Positions 42,388 to 51,340 of a DNA stretch of 64,000 bases are shown piece after piece. The notes beneath the pieces were generated by a model, which was given only the letters and a program-made list of their open reading frames with translations, made no database searches and had not been told where the DNA came from. The first letter of the stretch is position 1. Each line of letters opens with the position of its first letter. Location of the stretch: NCBI GenBank assembly GCA_039714535.1, contig JBDLJC010000012.1, positions 13,755 to 77,754 of the forward strand, written 5' to 3'. This stretch comes from JAGXFP01 sp039714535. Lineage in GTDB: Bacteria; Desulfobacterota; Desulfobulbia; Desulfobulbales; JAGXFP01. The translations under genes were made by a program, and so were the position numbers.

Positions 42388-44757
42388 CTATAGGACATGG
42401 GGAAAGACTTGATCCATGTTCTTGGTGGGGATGAACTTTAGTTGTTCCCGTAGATCTTTCGGTATTTCCACCAGATCTTTCTTGTTTTCAGCCGGGATAA
42501 TGATCGTTTTGATCCCGGCCCGCAGGGCAGCCAGGGCCTTTTCCTTGAGACCGCCGATAGGCATGACGCGGCCCCGCAAGGTGATCTCGCCGGTCATCGC
42601 CACGTCTTGGCGGACCTTCTTGCCGGAGAGGGCTGAATACAGGGCGGTAGCCATGGTTATGCCGGCCGAAGGACCGTCTTTGGGGATGGCGCCGGCCGGG
42701 ACGTGGATATGGATGTCGATCTCTTCAAAATATGATTCATCAAGCTTCAGCTTTTTGGCCCGGGAGCGGCAATAGGTCAAGGCGGCTTGGGCCGATTCTT
42801 TCATCACATCACCGAGCTGACCGGTCATCAGCAGACTGCCTTTGCCCTTGAGCACGGAAACTTCTATATAGAGAATTTCTCCACCCACCTCGGTCCAGGC
42901 CAGCCCGGTTGCCAGCCCTGGTTGGTCGATTTTTTCCTGTTCCGTTTCGGGGGTATACTTGGTGGGACCCAGGTATTTATCAAGGGTTCGTTCCGAGATC
43001 TTGTAGGATTTTCGGCCCCCTTCAGCCATGCGTCTGGCCACCTTGCGGCAAACCTTGCCGAGTTCCCGCTCAAGGTTTCTCAGCCCCGCTTCTCTGGTGT
43101 AATGGGAGATTATCCGCTGGATGGTTTTTTCGTCGACCTGGATGGTCTTGACATCGATGCCGTTCTCTTTGATCTGGCGGGGCAGCAGATAGCGTTTGGC
43201 AATTTCCAGTTTTTCCTCAAGCATATAGCCGGACAACTCGATAATTTCCATCCGGTCCAGCAGAGGCCTCGGGATGGTATCGGTCATATTGGCGGTGGTA
43301 ATGAACATGACCTTGGACAAATCGAAGGGCATATTGAGGTAATGATCAGTAAATTCGAAGTTCTGTTCCGGGTCCAGGACCTCCAGCAGGGCCGAAGATG
43401 GGTCGCCCCGGTAGTCGGAGCCGACCTTGTCGATCTCATCCATCATGAAGACCGGATTGTTGGAGCCGGTGGTCTTCAGACCCTGAACGATCCGGCCCGG
43501 CATTGAACCGATATAGGTTCGGCGGTGGCCGCGAATCTCAGCTTCATCCCGCATGCCGCCCAGAGAGAGGCGGTGAAATTTGCGGCCCATGGCCCTGGCG
43601 ATTGATTTGCCCAGTGAAGTTTTGCCGACGCCGGGGGGGCCGACAAAGCAGAGAATCGGCCCCTTGGTGGACTTGTTGAGCTTGCGGACGGCCAGATATT
43701 CAAGAATCCGTTCCTTGATCTTGTCCAGGCCGTAATGGTCTTCATCGAGAACCTTCTTGGCCGTTTTGATGTCCAACCGGTCCCGGGTTGATTTGCGCCA
43801 GGGGATATCAATAATCCAGTCCAGATAGGTCCTGACCGTGGTGGCCTCCGAGGCATCAGGATGCATCATTTCCAGTCGTTTTAATTGCTTCAGGGCCTCT
43901 TTTTTGGCTTCCGGCGGCATCCTCTTTTTGGCTAGTTTGCTCTGTAGCTCCTCCATCTCCAGGGAGCGGTCGTCAATGTCCCCCAGTTCCTTTTTCAGGG
44001 CCTGGAGCTGTTCGCGCAGGTAATATTCGCGCTGGGTCTTACCCATCTCCTCTTTTGCTTCGGATTGGATCTTGGCCTGGACTGCTGATACTTCAAGTTC
44101 CTTGTTGAGAAAATCAGAGACCTTGCGCAATCTTTCGATGGGATGGCAGAGTTCCAGAACGGACTGGGATTCGGTCGTTTTGAGATTGAGGTTTGAGACA
44201 ACCAGATCGGCCAGGCGGCCTGGTTCTTCGATATTATTGAGGATGACCATCAGGTCTGAGGACATGATGCCCTTAAGAGAGAGGATCTTCTCCGTCTGCT
44301 CCCGAACCGTCCGCATCAGGGCTTCGGTCTCGACTGAGATCTCACTGATCTCCTCGTCGTTCAACAGGTCAACCTTAACCATGAAAAATGGATCGGTTTG
44401 TTCGTAGTGGGTGATTTTGGCCTTGTTCATCGCCTGGACCAGCACCTTGAGGCGGCCGTCAGGTAATTTCAGGGTCCGCATAATCATGCAGACCATGCCG
44501 ACATCGTAAACATCATCCGGTTCGGGGTCGTCGGTGGTGGCATCCCTCTGGGTGCCCAGCATCAGAATCTTGTCCTTGGTCAGGGCTTCGTTGACAGCCG
44601 CAATCGAGGTTGGGCGGCCAACGAATAGGGGGATTATCATGTAGTTAAAGACGACCACGTCGCGGACCGCCATCAGTGGCAGTACTTCCGGGATGTCATG
44701 GTCATCAAGATCGGGGAATTCTGGAATAGCATCTGAGATTGTGTCGTTTATATCCAA
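42388..44757 (-). CDS. lon: ATP-dependent protease Lon
   Basis: About 789 residues. I prefer the TTG at 44757, which has AAGGAG eight bases upstream; a longer GTG start at 44787 lacks a ribosome site. The order is the LON substrate domain (LPLMAVRDVVVFNYMIIPL), coiled coil, AAA+ with Walker A GPPGVGKTSLGKS and Walker B FMMDEIDKVG, and a C-terminal serine protease domain with the DGPSAGITMATAL serine and later Lys. It degrades misfolded and regulatory proteins in the cytoplasm. Confidence 0.95.
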   Translation of the reverse strand: MDINDTISDAIPEFPDLDDHDIPEVLPLMAVRDVVVFNYMIIPLFVGRPTSIAAVNEALTKDKILMLGTQRDATTDDPEPDDVYDVGMVCMIMRTLKLPDGRLKVLVQAMNKAKITHYEQTDPFFMVKVDLLNDEEISEISVETEALMRTVREQTEKILSLKGIMSSDLMVILNNIEEPGRLADLVVSNLNLKTTESQSVLELCHPIERLRKVSDFLNKELEVSAVQAKIQSEAKEEMGKTQREYYLREQLQALKKELGDIDDRSLEMEELQSKLAKKRMPPEAKKEALKQLKRLEMMHPDASEATTVRTYLDWIIDIPWRKSTRDRLDIKTAKKVLDEDHYGLDKIKERILEYLAVRKLNKSTKGPILCFVGPPGVGKTSLGKSIARAMGRKFHRLSLGGMRDEAEIRGHRRTYIGSMPGRIVQGLKTTGSNNPVFMMDEIDKVGSDYRGDPSSALLEVLDPEQNFEFTDHYLNMPFDLSKVMFITTANMTDTIPRPLLDRMEIIELSGYMLEEKLEIAKRYLLPRQIKENGIDVKTIQVDEKTIQRIISHYTREAGLRNLERELGKVCRKVARRMAEGGRKSYKISERTLDKYLGPTKYTPETEQEKIDQPGLATGLAWTEVGGEILYIEVSVLKGKGSLLMTGQLGDVMKESAQAALTYCRSRAKKLKLDESYFEEIDIHIHVPAGAIPKDGPSAGITMATALYSALSGKKVRQDVAMTGEITLRGRVMPIGGLKEKALAALRAGIKTIIIPAENKKDLVEIPKDLREQLKFIPTKNMDQVFPHVL

Positions 44758-44955
44758 AATGGGCTCCTTTTGTGGAGTTGATACCACATAGTTTTTTATT
44801 TTGCTGGTGGTTCGAAATATAAGCTCAAAATAACAATATTAACCCCGGCTTCTCTTAAGCCATACAACCGTTTATTCTTGAAATTAATACCGTTTTGCAA
44901 CATTATGCGGGTAAAATGATTTGTTTTACACGAAAACCACTAAAGGAATACTATA

Positions 44956-45762
44956 ATGACTACCCCTCTAACCGCAAATTCTTTTTTTGATTTAATCAAT
45001 TTTGAACATCGGGCCATCTTTGAAGATGGCCCGGTTTGGCAAGCGTTGGCCCAGCTAAAGGGCTATATGGCTACTTGCGATTATTTGACCATGCCTGCCG
45101 GAATTGAGACGGGGCATCCCCTTGAGCAAACTCTGGTCCTGCATGGGGGTGCGTTCCGGGATGCGACCGGCCTGGATATCCGCTTTGGTGATGTGGGCCG
45201 GGAGGGTCTGGCGGTTTACGACGGTGACAATCTATTGAAGGGGGCCAGCGTTATTATGGCCGGCGTGGTTTTGCAGGGTGAGGGGTTTTGTTTCGGCAAG
45301 GGCGTGTTGGTCGAGTCGGGGGCATTTATCTGTGGGCCGGTGGTGCTTGGCGATTTTACCGAAGTCCGGCAAGGCGCCTATCTGCGGGGCAACTGCCTGA
45401 TTGGCAAGAGATGTGTGGTTGGCCATGTGACCGAAGTCAAGCACACGATTTTTCTGGATGATGCCAAGGCCGGTCATTTTGCCTATCTTGGCGACACCAT
45501 TCTGGGGAACCGGGTTAATCTGGGGGCGGGAACAAAGATGGCCAACCTGCGTTTCGTTAGTGGCAATGTTGGGGTCAGGACCCCGGAGGGTACGGTGGAA
45601 ACTGGGCTGCGTAAGCTTGGCGCTATTCTGGGCGACCAGGTCCAGACGGGTTGCAACTCAGTAACCAATCCCGGTACTCTTATCGGGCGCCGCTCCTTTC
45701 TGCTGCCCAATACCACGGCGCCATCCGGCTATCATCCGGATAATTCGATGATCCGCGGGTGA
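44956..45762 (+). CDS. GlmU-like left-handed beta-helix acyl/nucleotidyl-transferase homologue
   Basis: 268 residues. An N-terminal region (about 1-85) contains FDLINFEHRAIFEDGPVW and lacks the GlmU uridylyltransferase loop. The rest is a hexapeptide-repeat beta helix: ICGPVVLGDFTEVRQGAYLRGNCLIG, VGHVTEVKHTIF, YLGDTILGNRVNLGAGTKMAN, like the GlmU acetyltransferase end. It is seen in many anaerobes under names of the GlmU or sugar pyrophosphorylase kind. The reaction is unproven; it may acetylate or bind a nucleotide sugar. Confidence 0.8.
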   Translation: MTTPLTANSFFDLINFEHRAIFEDGPVWQALAQLKGYMATCDYLTMPAGIETGHPLEQTLVLHGGAFRDATGLDIRFGDVGREGLAVYDGDNLLKGASVIMAGVVLQGEGFCFGKGVLVESGAFICGPVVLGDFTEVRQGAYLRGNCLIGKRCVVGHVTEVKHTIFLDDAKAGHFAYLGDTILGNRVNLGAGTKMANLRFVSGNVGVRTPEGTVETGLRKLGAILGDQVQTGCNSVTNPGTLIGRRSFLLPNTTAPSGYHPDNSMIRG

Positions 45763-45849
45763 TTTGGTTAATCCGTGAACTTGTGGGTTGTTTTAAGAAG
45801 AGGGAACGGAGTCTTGGTTGGGGAGAATAGTTCCAGTCCGGTCAAGGAA

Positions 45850-46146
45850 TTACCCGCCTTGGTTGATTTGCAAATAGTTGAAAATACCGATGAAGAATTC
45901 AATTGTAATGCCCAGGGTCAGGCCGAGCCGGAGCATTTTTGCCGGTGCCGGTCTTTCCCCGGCCTGTTTTTGGTAGAATGAGTTAAACAGCAGCAGGGCT
46001 CCGACCAGGAAGGGTGCTACCGTCAGGAGGTGAGTGGCGGTATTGAGCAGGGAAGCGGTTGGCTGGTTCGGGAAATAACGCAGACTGCATAACAGATAAA
46101 CAAGGGTCAGAATTGCCAGGGATATCTTTTCGCCAACTTTTTGCAT
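45850..46146 (-). CDS. Small three-helix membrane protein, unknown
   Basis: 98 residues. The frame is AT-poor and has three hydrophobic stretches (about 8-22, 40-56 and 74-92), so it is an inner-membrane protein. It ends AKMLRLGLTLGITIEFFIG and a polar tail. I recognise no family. It is convergent with the beta-helix gene and divergent from the next plus-strand gene. No ribosome site is clear before the ATG. Confidence 0.55.
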   Translation of the reverse strand: MQKVGEKISLAILTLVYLLCSLRYFPNQPTASLLNTATHLLTVAPFLVGALLLFNSFYQKQAGERPAPAKMLRLGLTLGITIEFFIGIFNYLQINQGG

Positions 46147-46291
46147 AGGAAATTAACCACTTTTTATAATCAATTTATTAACTATCCTGCCCAGGGTCGA
46201 GAACGCGGGGTAATTCGCAAATGTAACTTCTAAGCAGTTACTCAATTTATTCGGTTGCCACAGGGTAGCCCATTTATAACGGATTTTAAAG

Positions 46292-47329
46292 ATGAACATG
46301 CTGAGTGGACTTTATTTCCCGGGAACCGGGCCGAACAAAGAGTTGTTTTATAGCCTGCTGTGTTTATTGGCCAAGATAGACTTTTACCAGATTGTGGCGG
46401 ATGATGGCAGCAACGATGGCTCTCCTTACTGGGAGGGGCATGTGGTAATGCCCCTTGGTGAGGATCGTGATCGCTTTCTGGCAATGATCCGGGACATCAA
46501 AGCCCATGCGGCCGATTTTTATGGCGGTTACCTGTCGGCCCTGTCGGCTGATTCTCTGATTGACCGGGATGAATCTTCGGTCTGGCAATTGGTCGCCAGT
46601 TTGCACGGGGAGAACAGGGAGGCAGACCGTGATCCGGTTCTGACCGAAAAACTCTGGCAGGCCCGGCTGATCTTAAAACTGGCTGAGATTCTGACGGAGG
46701 AACGGGCCGATATCAACAGGGGCTTAACGGATTTAAATCGGGCCGAGCAGGCTGTTTTTGAGGCCCTCAAAGGGGAGCATGACGACCAGGCGGATGACGA
46801 TGAGGTTCTTCCGACAGCTGCTCTGAAGATTGGTGGTGGTCGGGCTGGTGGTAAAATCAAGCATCTGCTGAAGGCATGGGGCGCTCTCTTTGTCATGGAC
46901 AGCACGCAGCATTCGCTGCTGGTTACCGATAGCGAGGATGCGGCGGCAATCCTTTTTGATGCCTGGGAAGAGTTGTCAGGCGAGCGCCCGCAATTACTGG
47001 TCGAACTTGACCTGCCGGTTGTGGAATCTATCGAGGCCATGGCAGCCGCCCGTGTCGAATCGGCGGAGGCCGGCACGGCTGTCAGTAATGGTCTGCAAGA
47101 TATTCTGGCTGGAGATGGGGTTTCTGGAATTGCCAATCTCAAAACGGCAGCAGAGCTTTGGCAAAACAAGGTCGGGGCAGAGGATCGCCGGAACTGTCGC
47201 CTTGATATCTATCTTTTGGTGGGCCATTCTTTACGGGAGGTCTGGGGCCGAATCAGTGGGATGGCCGTTGCTGCCGATGGTGATGGCAGCCAGCCAAGTC
47301 TGGTCGCAGTACTGAGAGCGGCCCCGTAG
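46292..47329 (+). CDS. Conserved hypothetical soluble protein
   Basis: 345 residues, with no signal sequence or membrane helix. The N-terminus includes YFPGTGPNKELFYSLLCLLA; a middle helical region (about 120-175) has LTEKLWQARLILKLAEILTE and an acidic patch (EHDDQADDDEVLP); the second half has repeated alpha-beta patterns. No catalytic motif is apparent. It stands alone and ends in a long palindrome. I do not assign a function. Confidence 0.65.
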   Translation: MNMLSGLYFPGTGPNKELFYSLLCLLAKIDFYQIVADDGSNDGSPYWEGHVVMPLGEDRDRFLAMIRDIKAHAADFYGGYLSALSADSLIDRDESSVWQLVASLHGENREADRDPVLTEKLWQARLILKLAEILTEERADINRGLTDLNRAEQAVFEALKGEHDDQADDDEVLPTAALKIGGGRAGGKIKHLLKAWGALFVMDSTQHSLLVTDSEDAAAILFDAWEELSGERPQLLVELDLPVVESIEAMAAARVESAEAGTAVSNGLQDILAGDGVSGIANLKTAAELWQNKVGAEDRRNCRLDIYLLVGHSLREVWGRISGMAVAADGDGSQPSLVAVLRAAP

Positions 47330-47393
47330 AGGGAATTTACAATAGATTGCCAGAGTCCATGACCAAAGATAAACACGCAAAAACTGTTAAAAG

Positions 47394-47494
47394 CTCAGAA
47401 GTGCCTCAGGTTTGTTCGTTTAGCCCTGCGAAGCATAGTTCTTCTATGTGAGCGGGCCCAAACGGGCAAAGATGAGGTGCTTCTGGGATTTTTT
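47394..47494. terminator. Long imperfect palindrome with T tract (terminator-like)
   Basis: About 45 bases starting CTCAGAAGTGCCTCA pair imperfectly with the region ending TGAGGTGCTTCTGGGA, around a CATAG-TTCTT-CTATG hairpin. TTTTTTATTT follows on the plus strand. It separates the convergent hypothetical gene and uspA and should end both. Confidence 0.7.
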
Positions 47495-47939
47495 ATTTGT
47501 AGGGGTTGATGGTCAATACCGGACAAGCCGAGGTCTTGACCACCTTCTCGGCCACGCTGCCGAACAGGACTTTTTCCAGCCCCTTATAACCGTGGGTGCC
47601 CATGATGATCATTGCTATATCGTTCTTCGCGGCATATCCGATGATTTCTTCGGCAACGTCACCCTTGAGAACCGTGGAGCTATGGGGCAGGTCACTCTTG
47701 AGATTTTCGGCCAGAAAGCTCTTCATTTTTGTCTCGGCGCCCTGGACCATCTCATCCTCGAACTGGCTGATTGGCATGTGGGGGACGAAAAATCCCGAGT
47801 AGTCTTCGAAACTCTGGACCACGAAGACTATGGAAAGAGCCGCGCCAAATTTTCCGGCGACGTCGACAGCGGTTTGGAGTACCTTGGGAGAGTTTTCAGA
47901 AAAATCAATGGGGACCATGATTTTTTTGAATTCGGTCAT
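47493..47939 (-). CDS. Universal stress protein UspA family
   Basis: 148 residues, single Usp domain. The nucleotide-binding end is clear: GTHGYKGLEKVLFGSVAEKV (G-2X-G-9X-G-S) followed by SACPVLTI. The N-terminus MTEFKKIMVPIDFSEN is typical. It binds ATP or AMP and supports survival in stress. A ribosome site lies just upstream. Long palindromes flank the gene on both sides. Confidence 0.92.
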   Translation of the reverse strand: MTEFKKIMVPIDFSENSPKVLQTAVDVAGKFGAALSIVFVVQSFEDYSGFFVPHMPISQFEDEMVQGAETKMKSFLAENLKSDLPHSSTVLKGDVAEEIIGYAAKNDIAMIIMGTHGYKGLEKVLFGSVAEKVVKTSACPVLTINPYK

Positions 47940-48036
47940 TTTTTTCTCCTTCTTATGAGTAGTTTGGTTTTTCCTTCTACCTATACGCTATCAAAAACAA
48001 AATCGGCTTGTCAAGAAATCGGCTGATAACTCTTTT

Positions 48037-48164
48037 GATGGCGTCGCAAAAAATCCTGATCTACGGCGTCGTAGCGCATTTTTGTTCGTTCGGCATACCA
48101 TATGTATGGCCTTACTCACAAAAATACACTACTCCTTGTTTATCGAAATTTTTGCTTAGCCATC
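48037..48164. repeat. 128-bp imperfect palindromic element
   Basis: The left arm GATGGCGTCGCAAAAAATC and the right arm ending GCTTAGCCATC are imperfect complements, with an exact CCATA/TATGG centre (ACCATATGTATGG). The whole element would fold as one long hairpin. It resembles the REP- or MITE-like palindromes common in deltaproteobacterial intergenic regions (family knowledge). Confidence 0.7.
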
Positions 48165-48238
48165 CCGATGTTGCTATGCCCTTGGGTCCTTTTTACAAAA
48201 TCATCTAGTTTGCGTGAACTACAACAGGATTTGCTTAT

Positions 48239-50206
48239 ATGAACAATGGGTCGGCTGTGGATGAAATTAAAGAGGTTTTCGGTCCGGAGGGGATCCTGGC
48301 CCGGCAGCTGCCCGGCTATGAATTCCGGCGCGGCCAACTGCAATTAGCCGAGGCGGTGATGCGCAGCCTGATCGACCCGGAGGCCCCGGGTGTGCCCCGG
48401 TTATTGGCGGCGGAGGCCGGGACCGGTATTGGTAAAACTCTGGCCTATCTGGTGCCGGCGGCCTTGTCCGGTCGCCGGGTTGTGGTCTCCACCGGCACCC
48501 TCAATCTTCAGGACCAGATTCTCGAAAAAGAAATTCCCTTTATTAAAAAATATATTGTTAAAGATCTCACCGCCCTCTGTGTCAAAGGTCGGCAGAATTA
48601 CCTCTGTCTCTATCGTTGGCATCAGGTGGCAGCGGCGCCCCAGAAGAAGTTCTTCGGTCTTGGCGGCGAGCTGGCGGCCATTGGTGACTGGTTGGCGGAG
48701 ACCGCTACCGGCGACCGGGCCGAACTGGCTTGGTTGGCCGATAACTCGCCGCTGTGGGGGGCGATCAGTGCTACAGGATCCCAATGCCTGGGCAGTGAAT
48801 GTCCGGACTGGTCGGTATGTTTTGTTACCAGATTGCGCCGAGAAGCGGGCCGCTGCCGGTTGTTGATCGTCAACCATCACCTGTTTTTCTCCGACTTGGC
48901 CCTGCGGCGTTTCGGTAATGCCGAGGTCCTGCCCCGCTATGAGGCGGTCATCTTCGACGAGGCCCACCATATTGAAGAGGTTGCCACCCGTTATTTCGGG
49001 ATATCGGTCAGTCATTACCAGCTGATTGATCTGGCCCGGGATATCGAGGCCCTGGCTGAGGCCGACGAGTTGCCGAAGGGGTCGAAAGATAAGACCTTGC
49101 AGTTGGCCCGAGCCCTGGCCACCGAGGCTGACCGGCTGGCGACGATGTTGGCGGGCCAGACCGGTCGTTTTGATCTTGGTGCGATTGTCGGAGAGTTGCC
49201 GGGCTGGCGGGCGGCACTTGCTGAGATCGATAGCCGTTTCAATAGTCTGGCGGGCCAGCTCGACAACCTGTCGGTGACGGGCGAGATCTGGGCCGGTTTG
49301 TTGGGGCGCTGTGTGGAGTTGCAGGCGGCCCTGGAGAAGATTACCGCTGAAGATGCGGATAGTTCAATGATCTACTGGCTGGAGCGGCGGGAGAGGGCGG
49401 TAGTGTTGTCGGCCTCGCCGATTCAGGTGGCCGATGAACTCCAGGAGCACCTCTACAGTCAGGTCCAGGCGGCGGTATTTACCTCTGCGACCCTGACGAC
49501 CGGCAATAAATTCGACTTCTTTCTGGAGCGGCTGGGGTTGCCGCCGGCAACCGAGACCATGGCCCTGCCCACCCCCTTCGATTACAAGGGCCGGACTCTG
49601 CTCTTTGTACCGGACCGTAATTTCCCTGCGCCCGGCACCGGTCAGTTTGCCGGCGAGGCCCCGCAGATGATCAGGCGGTTGGTAGAGATCTCCAACGGCC
49701 GGGCCCTGATCCTTTTTACCAGCCTCACCGCCATGCGTGAGGCCTATGAATACCTGCAAGGCGAATTATCCTTTCCGATCTTAATGCAGGGTAATGCGCC
49801 CCGGGCGGCGCTGCTTGATCAGTTCTGCAATGAGGTCCATTCGGTGCTGCTGGCCGTGGCCTCTTTCTGGGAAGGGGTTGATGTCCCCGGTGAGGCCCTG
49901 AGCTGTGTGATTATCGATAAGCTGCCCTTTGAGGTGCCCAGTGATCCGGTGGTCAAATCCCGGGTCGAGCGGGTGCGGGAGGCGGGTGGCAATCCTTTTT
50001 TCGACTACCAAGTGCCACGGGCGATCCTGTCCCTGAGGCAGGGGGTGGGGCGGTTGATGAGGTCCGCCTCGGATCGGGGCGTGCTGGCTATTCTCGATAC
50101 CAGGTTGTTTTCTAAAGGTTATGGCCGGACTTTTTTGAATAGTTTGCCGCCCAGTCCGGTGACCAGGGATCTGGCCGATGTTGAGAAGTTCTGGCAGGGA
50201 AAATAA
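48239..50206 (+). CDS. DinG-family ATP-dependent DNA helicase
   Basis: 655 residues, XPD/DinG superfamily 2 helicase. Walker A AEAGTGIGKTLAYLVPA near 60, iron-sulfur cysteine set (LCVKGRQNYLC ... CLGSECPDWSVC, near 120-200), DEAH box FDEAHHIEEVA near 240, and motif VI VGRLMRSASDRG near 605. It probably unwinds DNA 5'-3' and has an iron-sulfur cluster. It stands alone between uspA and the toxin-antitoxin region. Confidence 0.92.
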   Translation: MNNGSAVDEIKEVFGPEGILARQLPGYEFRRGQLQLAEAVMRSLIDPEAPGVPRLLAAEAGTGIGKTLAYLVPAALSGRRVVVSTGTLNLQDQILEKEIPFIKKYIVKDLTALCVKGRQNYLCLYRWHQVAAAPQKKFFGLGGELAAIGDWLAETATGDRAELAWLADNSPLWGAISATGSQCLGSECPDWSVCFVTRLRREAGRCRLLIVNHHLFFSDLALRRFGNAEVLPRYEAVIFDEAHHIEEVATRYFGISVSHYQLIDLARDIEALAEADELPKGSKDKTLQLARALATEADRLATMLAGQTGRFDLGAIVGELPGWRAALAEIDSRFNSLAGQLDNLSVTGEIWAGLLGRCVELQAALEKITAEDADSSMIYWLERRERAVVLSASPIQVADELQEHLYSQVQAAVFTSATLTTGNKFDFFLERLGLPPATETMALPTPFDYKGRTLLFVPDRNFPAPGTGQFAGEAPQMIRRLVEISNGRALILFTSLTAMREAYEYLQGELSFPILMQGNAPRAALLDQFCNEVHSVLLAVASFWEGVDVPGEALSCVIIDKLPFEVPSDPVVKSRVERVREAGGNPFFDYQVPRAILSLRQGVGRLMRSASDRGVLAILDTRLFSKGYGRTFLNSLPPSPVTRDLADVEKFWQGK

Positions 50207-50268
50207 TTTTGGGTTTAGCCGGGAAGTTTGTTCACGTGATTTAGCCATACAAGGTATTTCGTGACAGT

Positions 50269-50297
50269 TTGTGATTGCGCAGTTATTTTAGGATAAT
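50269..50297 (+). promoter_or_regulatory. Promoter for the HepT/MntA pair
   Basis: TTGTGA (50269-50274) and GATAAT (50292-50297) are separated by 17 bases. The first codon of HepT begins 33 bases after the -10. Confidence 0.5.
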
Positions 50298-50330
50298 CTT
50301 TTAAGCATAAGTGTTTATGAGCAGGAGCAT

Positions 50331-50753
50331 ATGATCCAGGAAGAAAAAGACATCCGCTGGGAACAACGTTTCAGCAACTATCAGAAGGCCCTTGCGCAAC
50401 TGCAGAAATTTATCGACAAGGGCGACTTGTCGGAGCTTGAGGAGCAAGGGTTGATCAAGGCCTTTGAATACACCTATGAACTGGCCTGGAACACCATGAA
50501 AGATTTCCTGGAATATCGGGGGCAAACAGATATTTACGGTTCAAGGGATGTCATCAGGAAGGCCTTTGAACTGGGCTTGATCGAAGACGGTGAAAACTGG
50601 ATGGACATGCTGAAAAGCAGAAACAAGACTTCTCATACCTATAACCAGGAAACCGCCGACGAGATCTGTAAGGTCGTCCGGGAACAGTATCATCTGCTCT
50701 TCAGGCAATTGGACGAAAAGCTCATGGGACTGCGAGCCGGTCAGAGTAAGTGA
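50331..50753 (+). CDS. HepT-like HEPN toxin (nucleotidyltransferase substrate-binding family)
   Basis: 140 residues of the HI0074/HepT type. The helical HEPN fold carries the RNase motif R-x4-H in SRNKTSHTYN near residue 100, with the conserved following Tyr that becomes AMP-modified by the partner. This protein and the next gene overlap by four bases (ATGA). In known HepT/MntA systems, the HEPN RNase is neutralised by poly-AMPylation on Tyr. It is at the edge of the accessory island. Confidence 0.88.
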   Translation: MIQEEKDIRWEQRFSNYQKALAQLQKFIDKGDLSELEEQGLIKAFEYTYELAWNTMKDFLEYRGQTDIYGSRDVIRKAFELGLIEDGENWMDMLKSRNKTSHTYNQETADEICKVVREQYHLLFRQLDEKLMGLRAGQSK

Positions 50754-51061
50754 TGAGTCTGCAATACGGTCTGAAAAAAGAGACCCTGAAAAAGATTAGA
50801 GAAGTGTTTGGCCGATATGGGCAGGTGGAAGAAGTTATTATTTACGGTTCACGTGCCAAAGGGAACTATCGGCCTGGGTCGGATATCGATCTGACCTTGA
50901 AGGGGCGGGAACTTGACCTGAAAACTCTAAACAGGATCAGTCTTGATCTTGACGATCTGCTCCTGCCCTATACATTCGATCTTTCTGTTTTCAGCCATAT
51001 TTCCAATCCAGAGTTCCTTGATCATATAGAACGGGTTGGGCAGGTTTTTTACTGCCGTTGA
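50750..51061 (+). CDS. MntA-like minimal nucleotidyltransferase antitoxin
   Basis: 103 residues, the whole of a minimal nucleotidyltransferase: GSRAKGNYRPGSDIDL contains GS-x10-DxD, the nucleotide and magnesium site, and the downstream Asp lies in LPYTFDLSVF. In the characterised MntA/HepT pair it AMPylates the toxin. Its ATG overlaps the toxin gene's stop. Together the pair form a type VII toxin-antitoxin system. Confidence 0.88.
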   Translation: MMSLQYGLKKETLKKIREVFGRYGQVEEVIIYGSRAKGNYRPGSDIDLTLKGRELDLKTLNRISLDLDDLLLPYTFDLSVFSHISNPEFLDHIERVGQVFYCR

Positions 51062-51146
51062 AACGTAAAGCCCATTGTTGGGTTTCGCAAGTCAACCCAA
51101 CCAACTCTGCTAATTACCATGAAAAACGGTGAAGGTGGCGATTTTG

Positions 51147-51175
51147 TCAAGAATAAAGATTTGACCCTCAGCCCC
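51147..51175 (+). repeat. Left copy of a 29-bp island-flanking repeat
   Basis: The sequence begins TCAAGAATAAAGATTTGACC and continues to CAGCCCC. An inverted copy with three mismatches lies at 57509-57537. A partial direct copy of its right part (21 bases, AAGATTTGACCCTCAGCCCC) is repeated at 51183-51203. Confidence 0.8.
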
Positions 51176-51182
51176 TCAGCCC

Positions 51183-51203
51183 AAGATTTGACCCTCAGCC
51201 CCT
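51183..51203 (+). repeat. Partial direct repeat of the island-flanking sequence
   Basis: These 21 bases repeat 51156-51176 exactly, seven bases further on. The duplication may record insertion or slipped replication at this boundary. Confidence 0.75.
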
Positions 51204-51305
51204 AAATCCAATATTTTCGAGAAATAATTGTTGTAAACTTCGTTTGTCATTTTGAACCTCTAGAGAGGTCCACATTTCTGTGGCACAGAGTAATTCAAAT
51301 AAAGC

Positions 51306-51334
51306 TTGAGTTCCCATAACGGGAACCTTATAAT
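51306..51334 (+). promoter_or_regulatory. higBA promoter with internal operator
   Basis: TTGAGT (51306-51311) and TATAAT (51329-51334) are 17 bases apart. A 17-base inverted repeat, GTTCCC-ATAAC-GGGAAC (51310-51326), fills the spacer and is the likely binding site for the HigA antitoxin. The start codon is only six bases after the -10, so the message is nearly or fully leaderless. Confidence 0.75.
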
Positions 51335-51340
51335 AAATGT

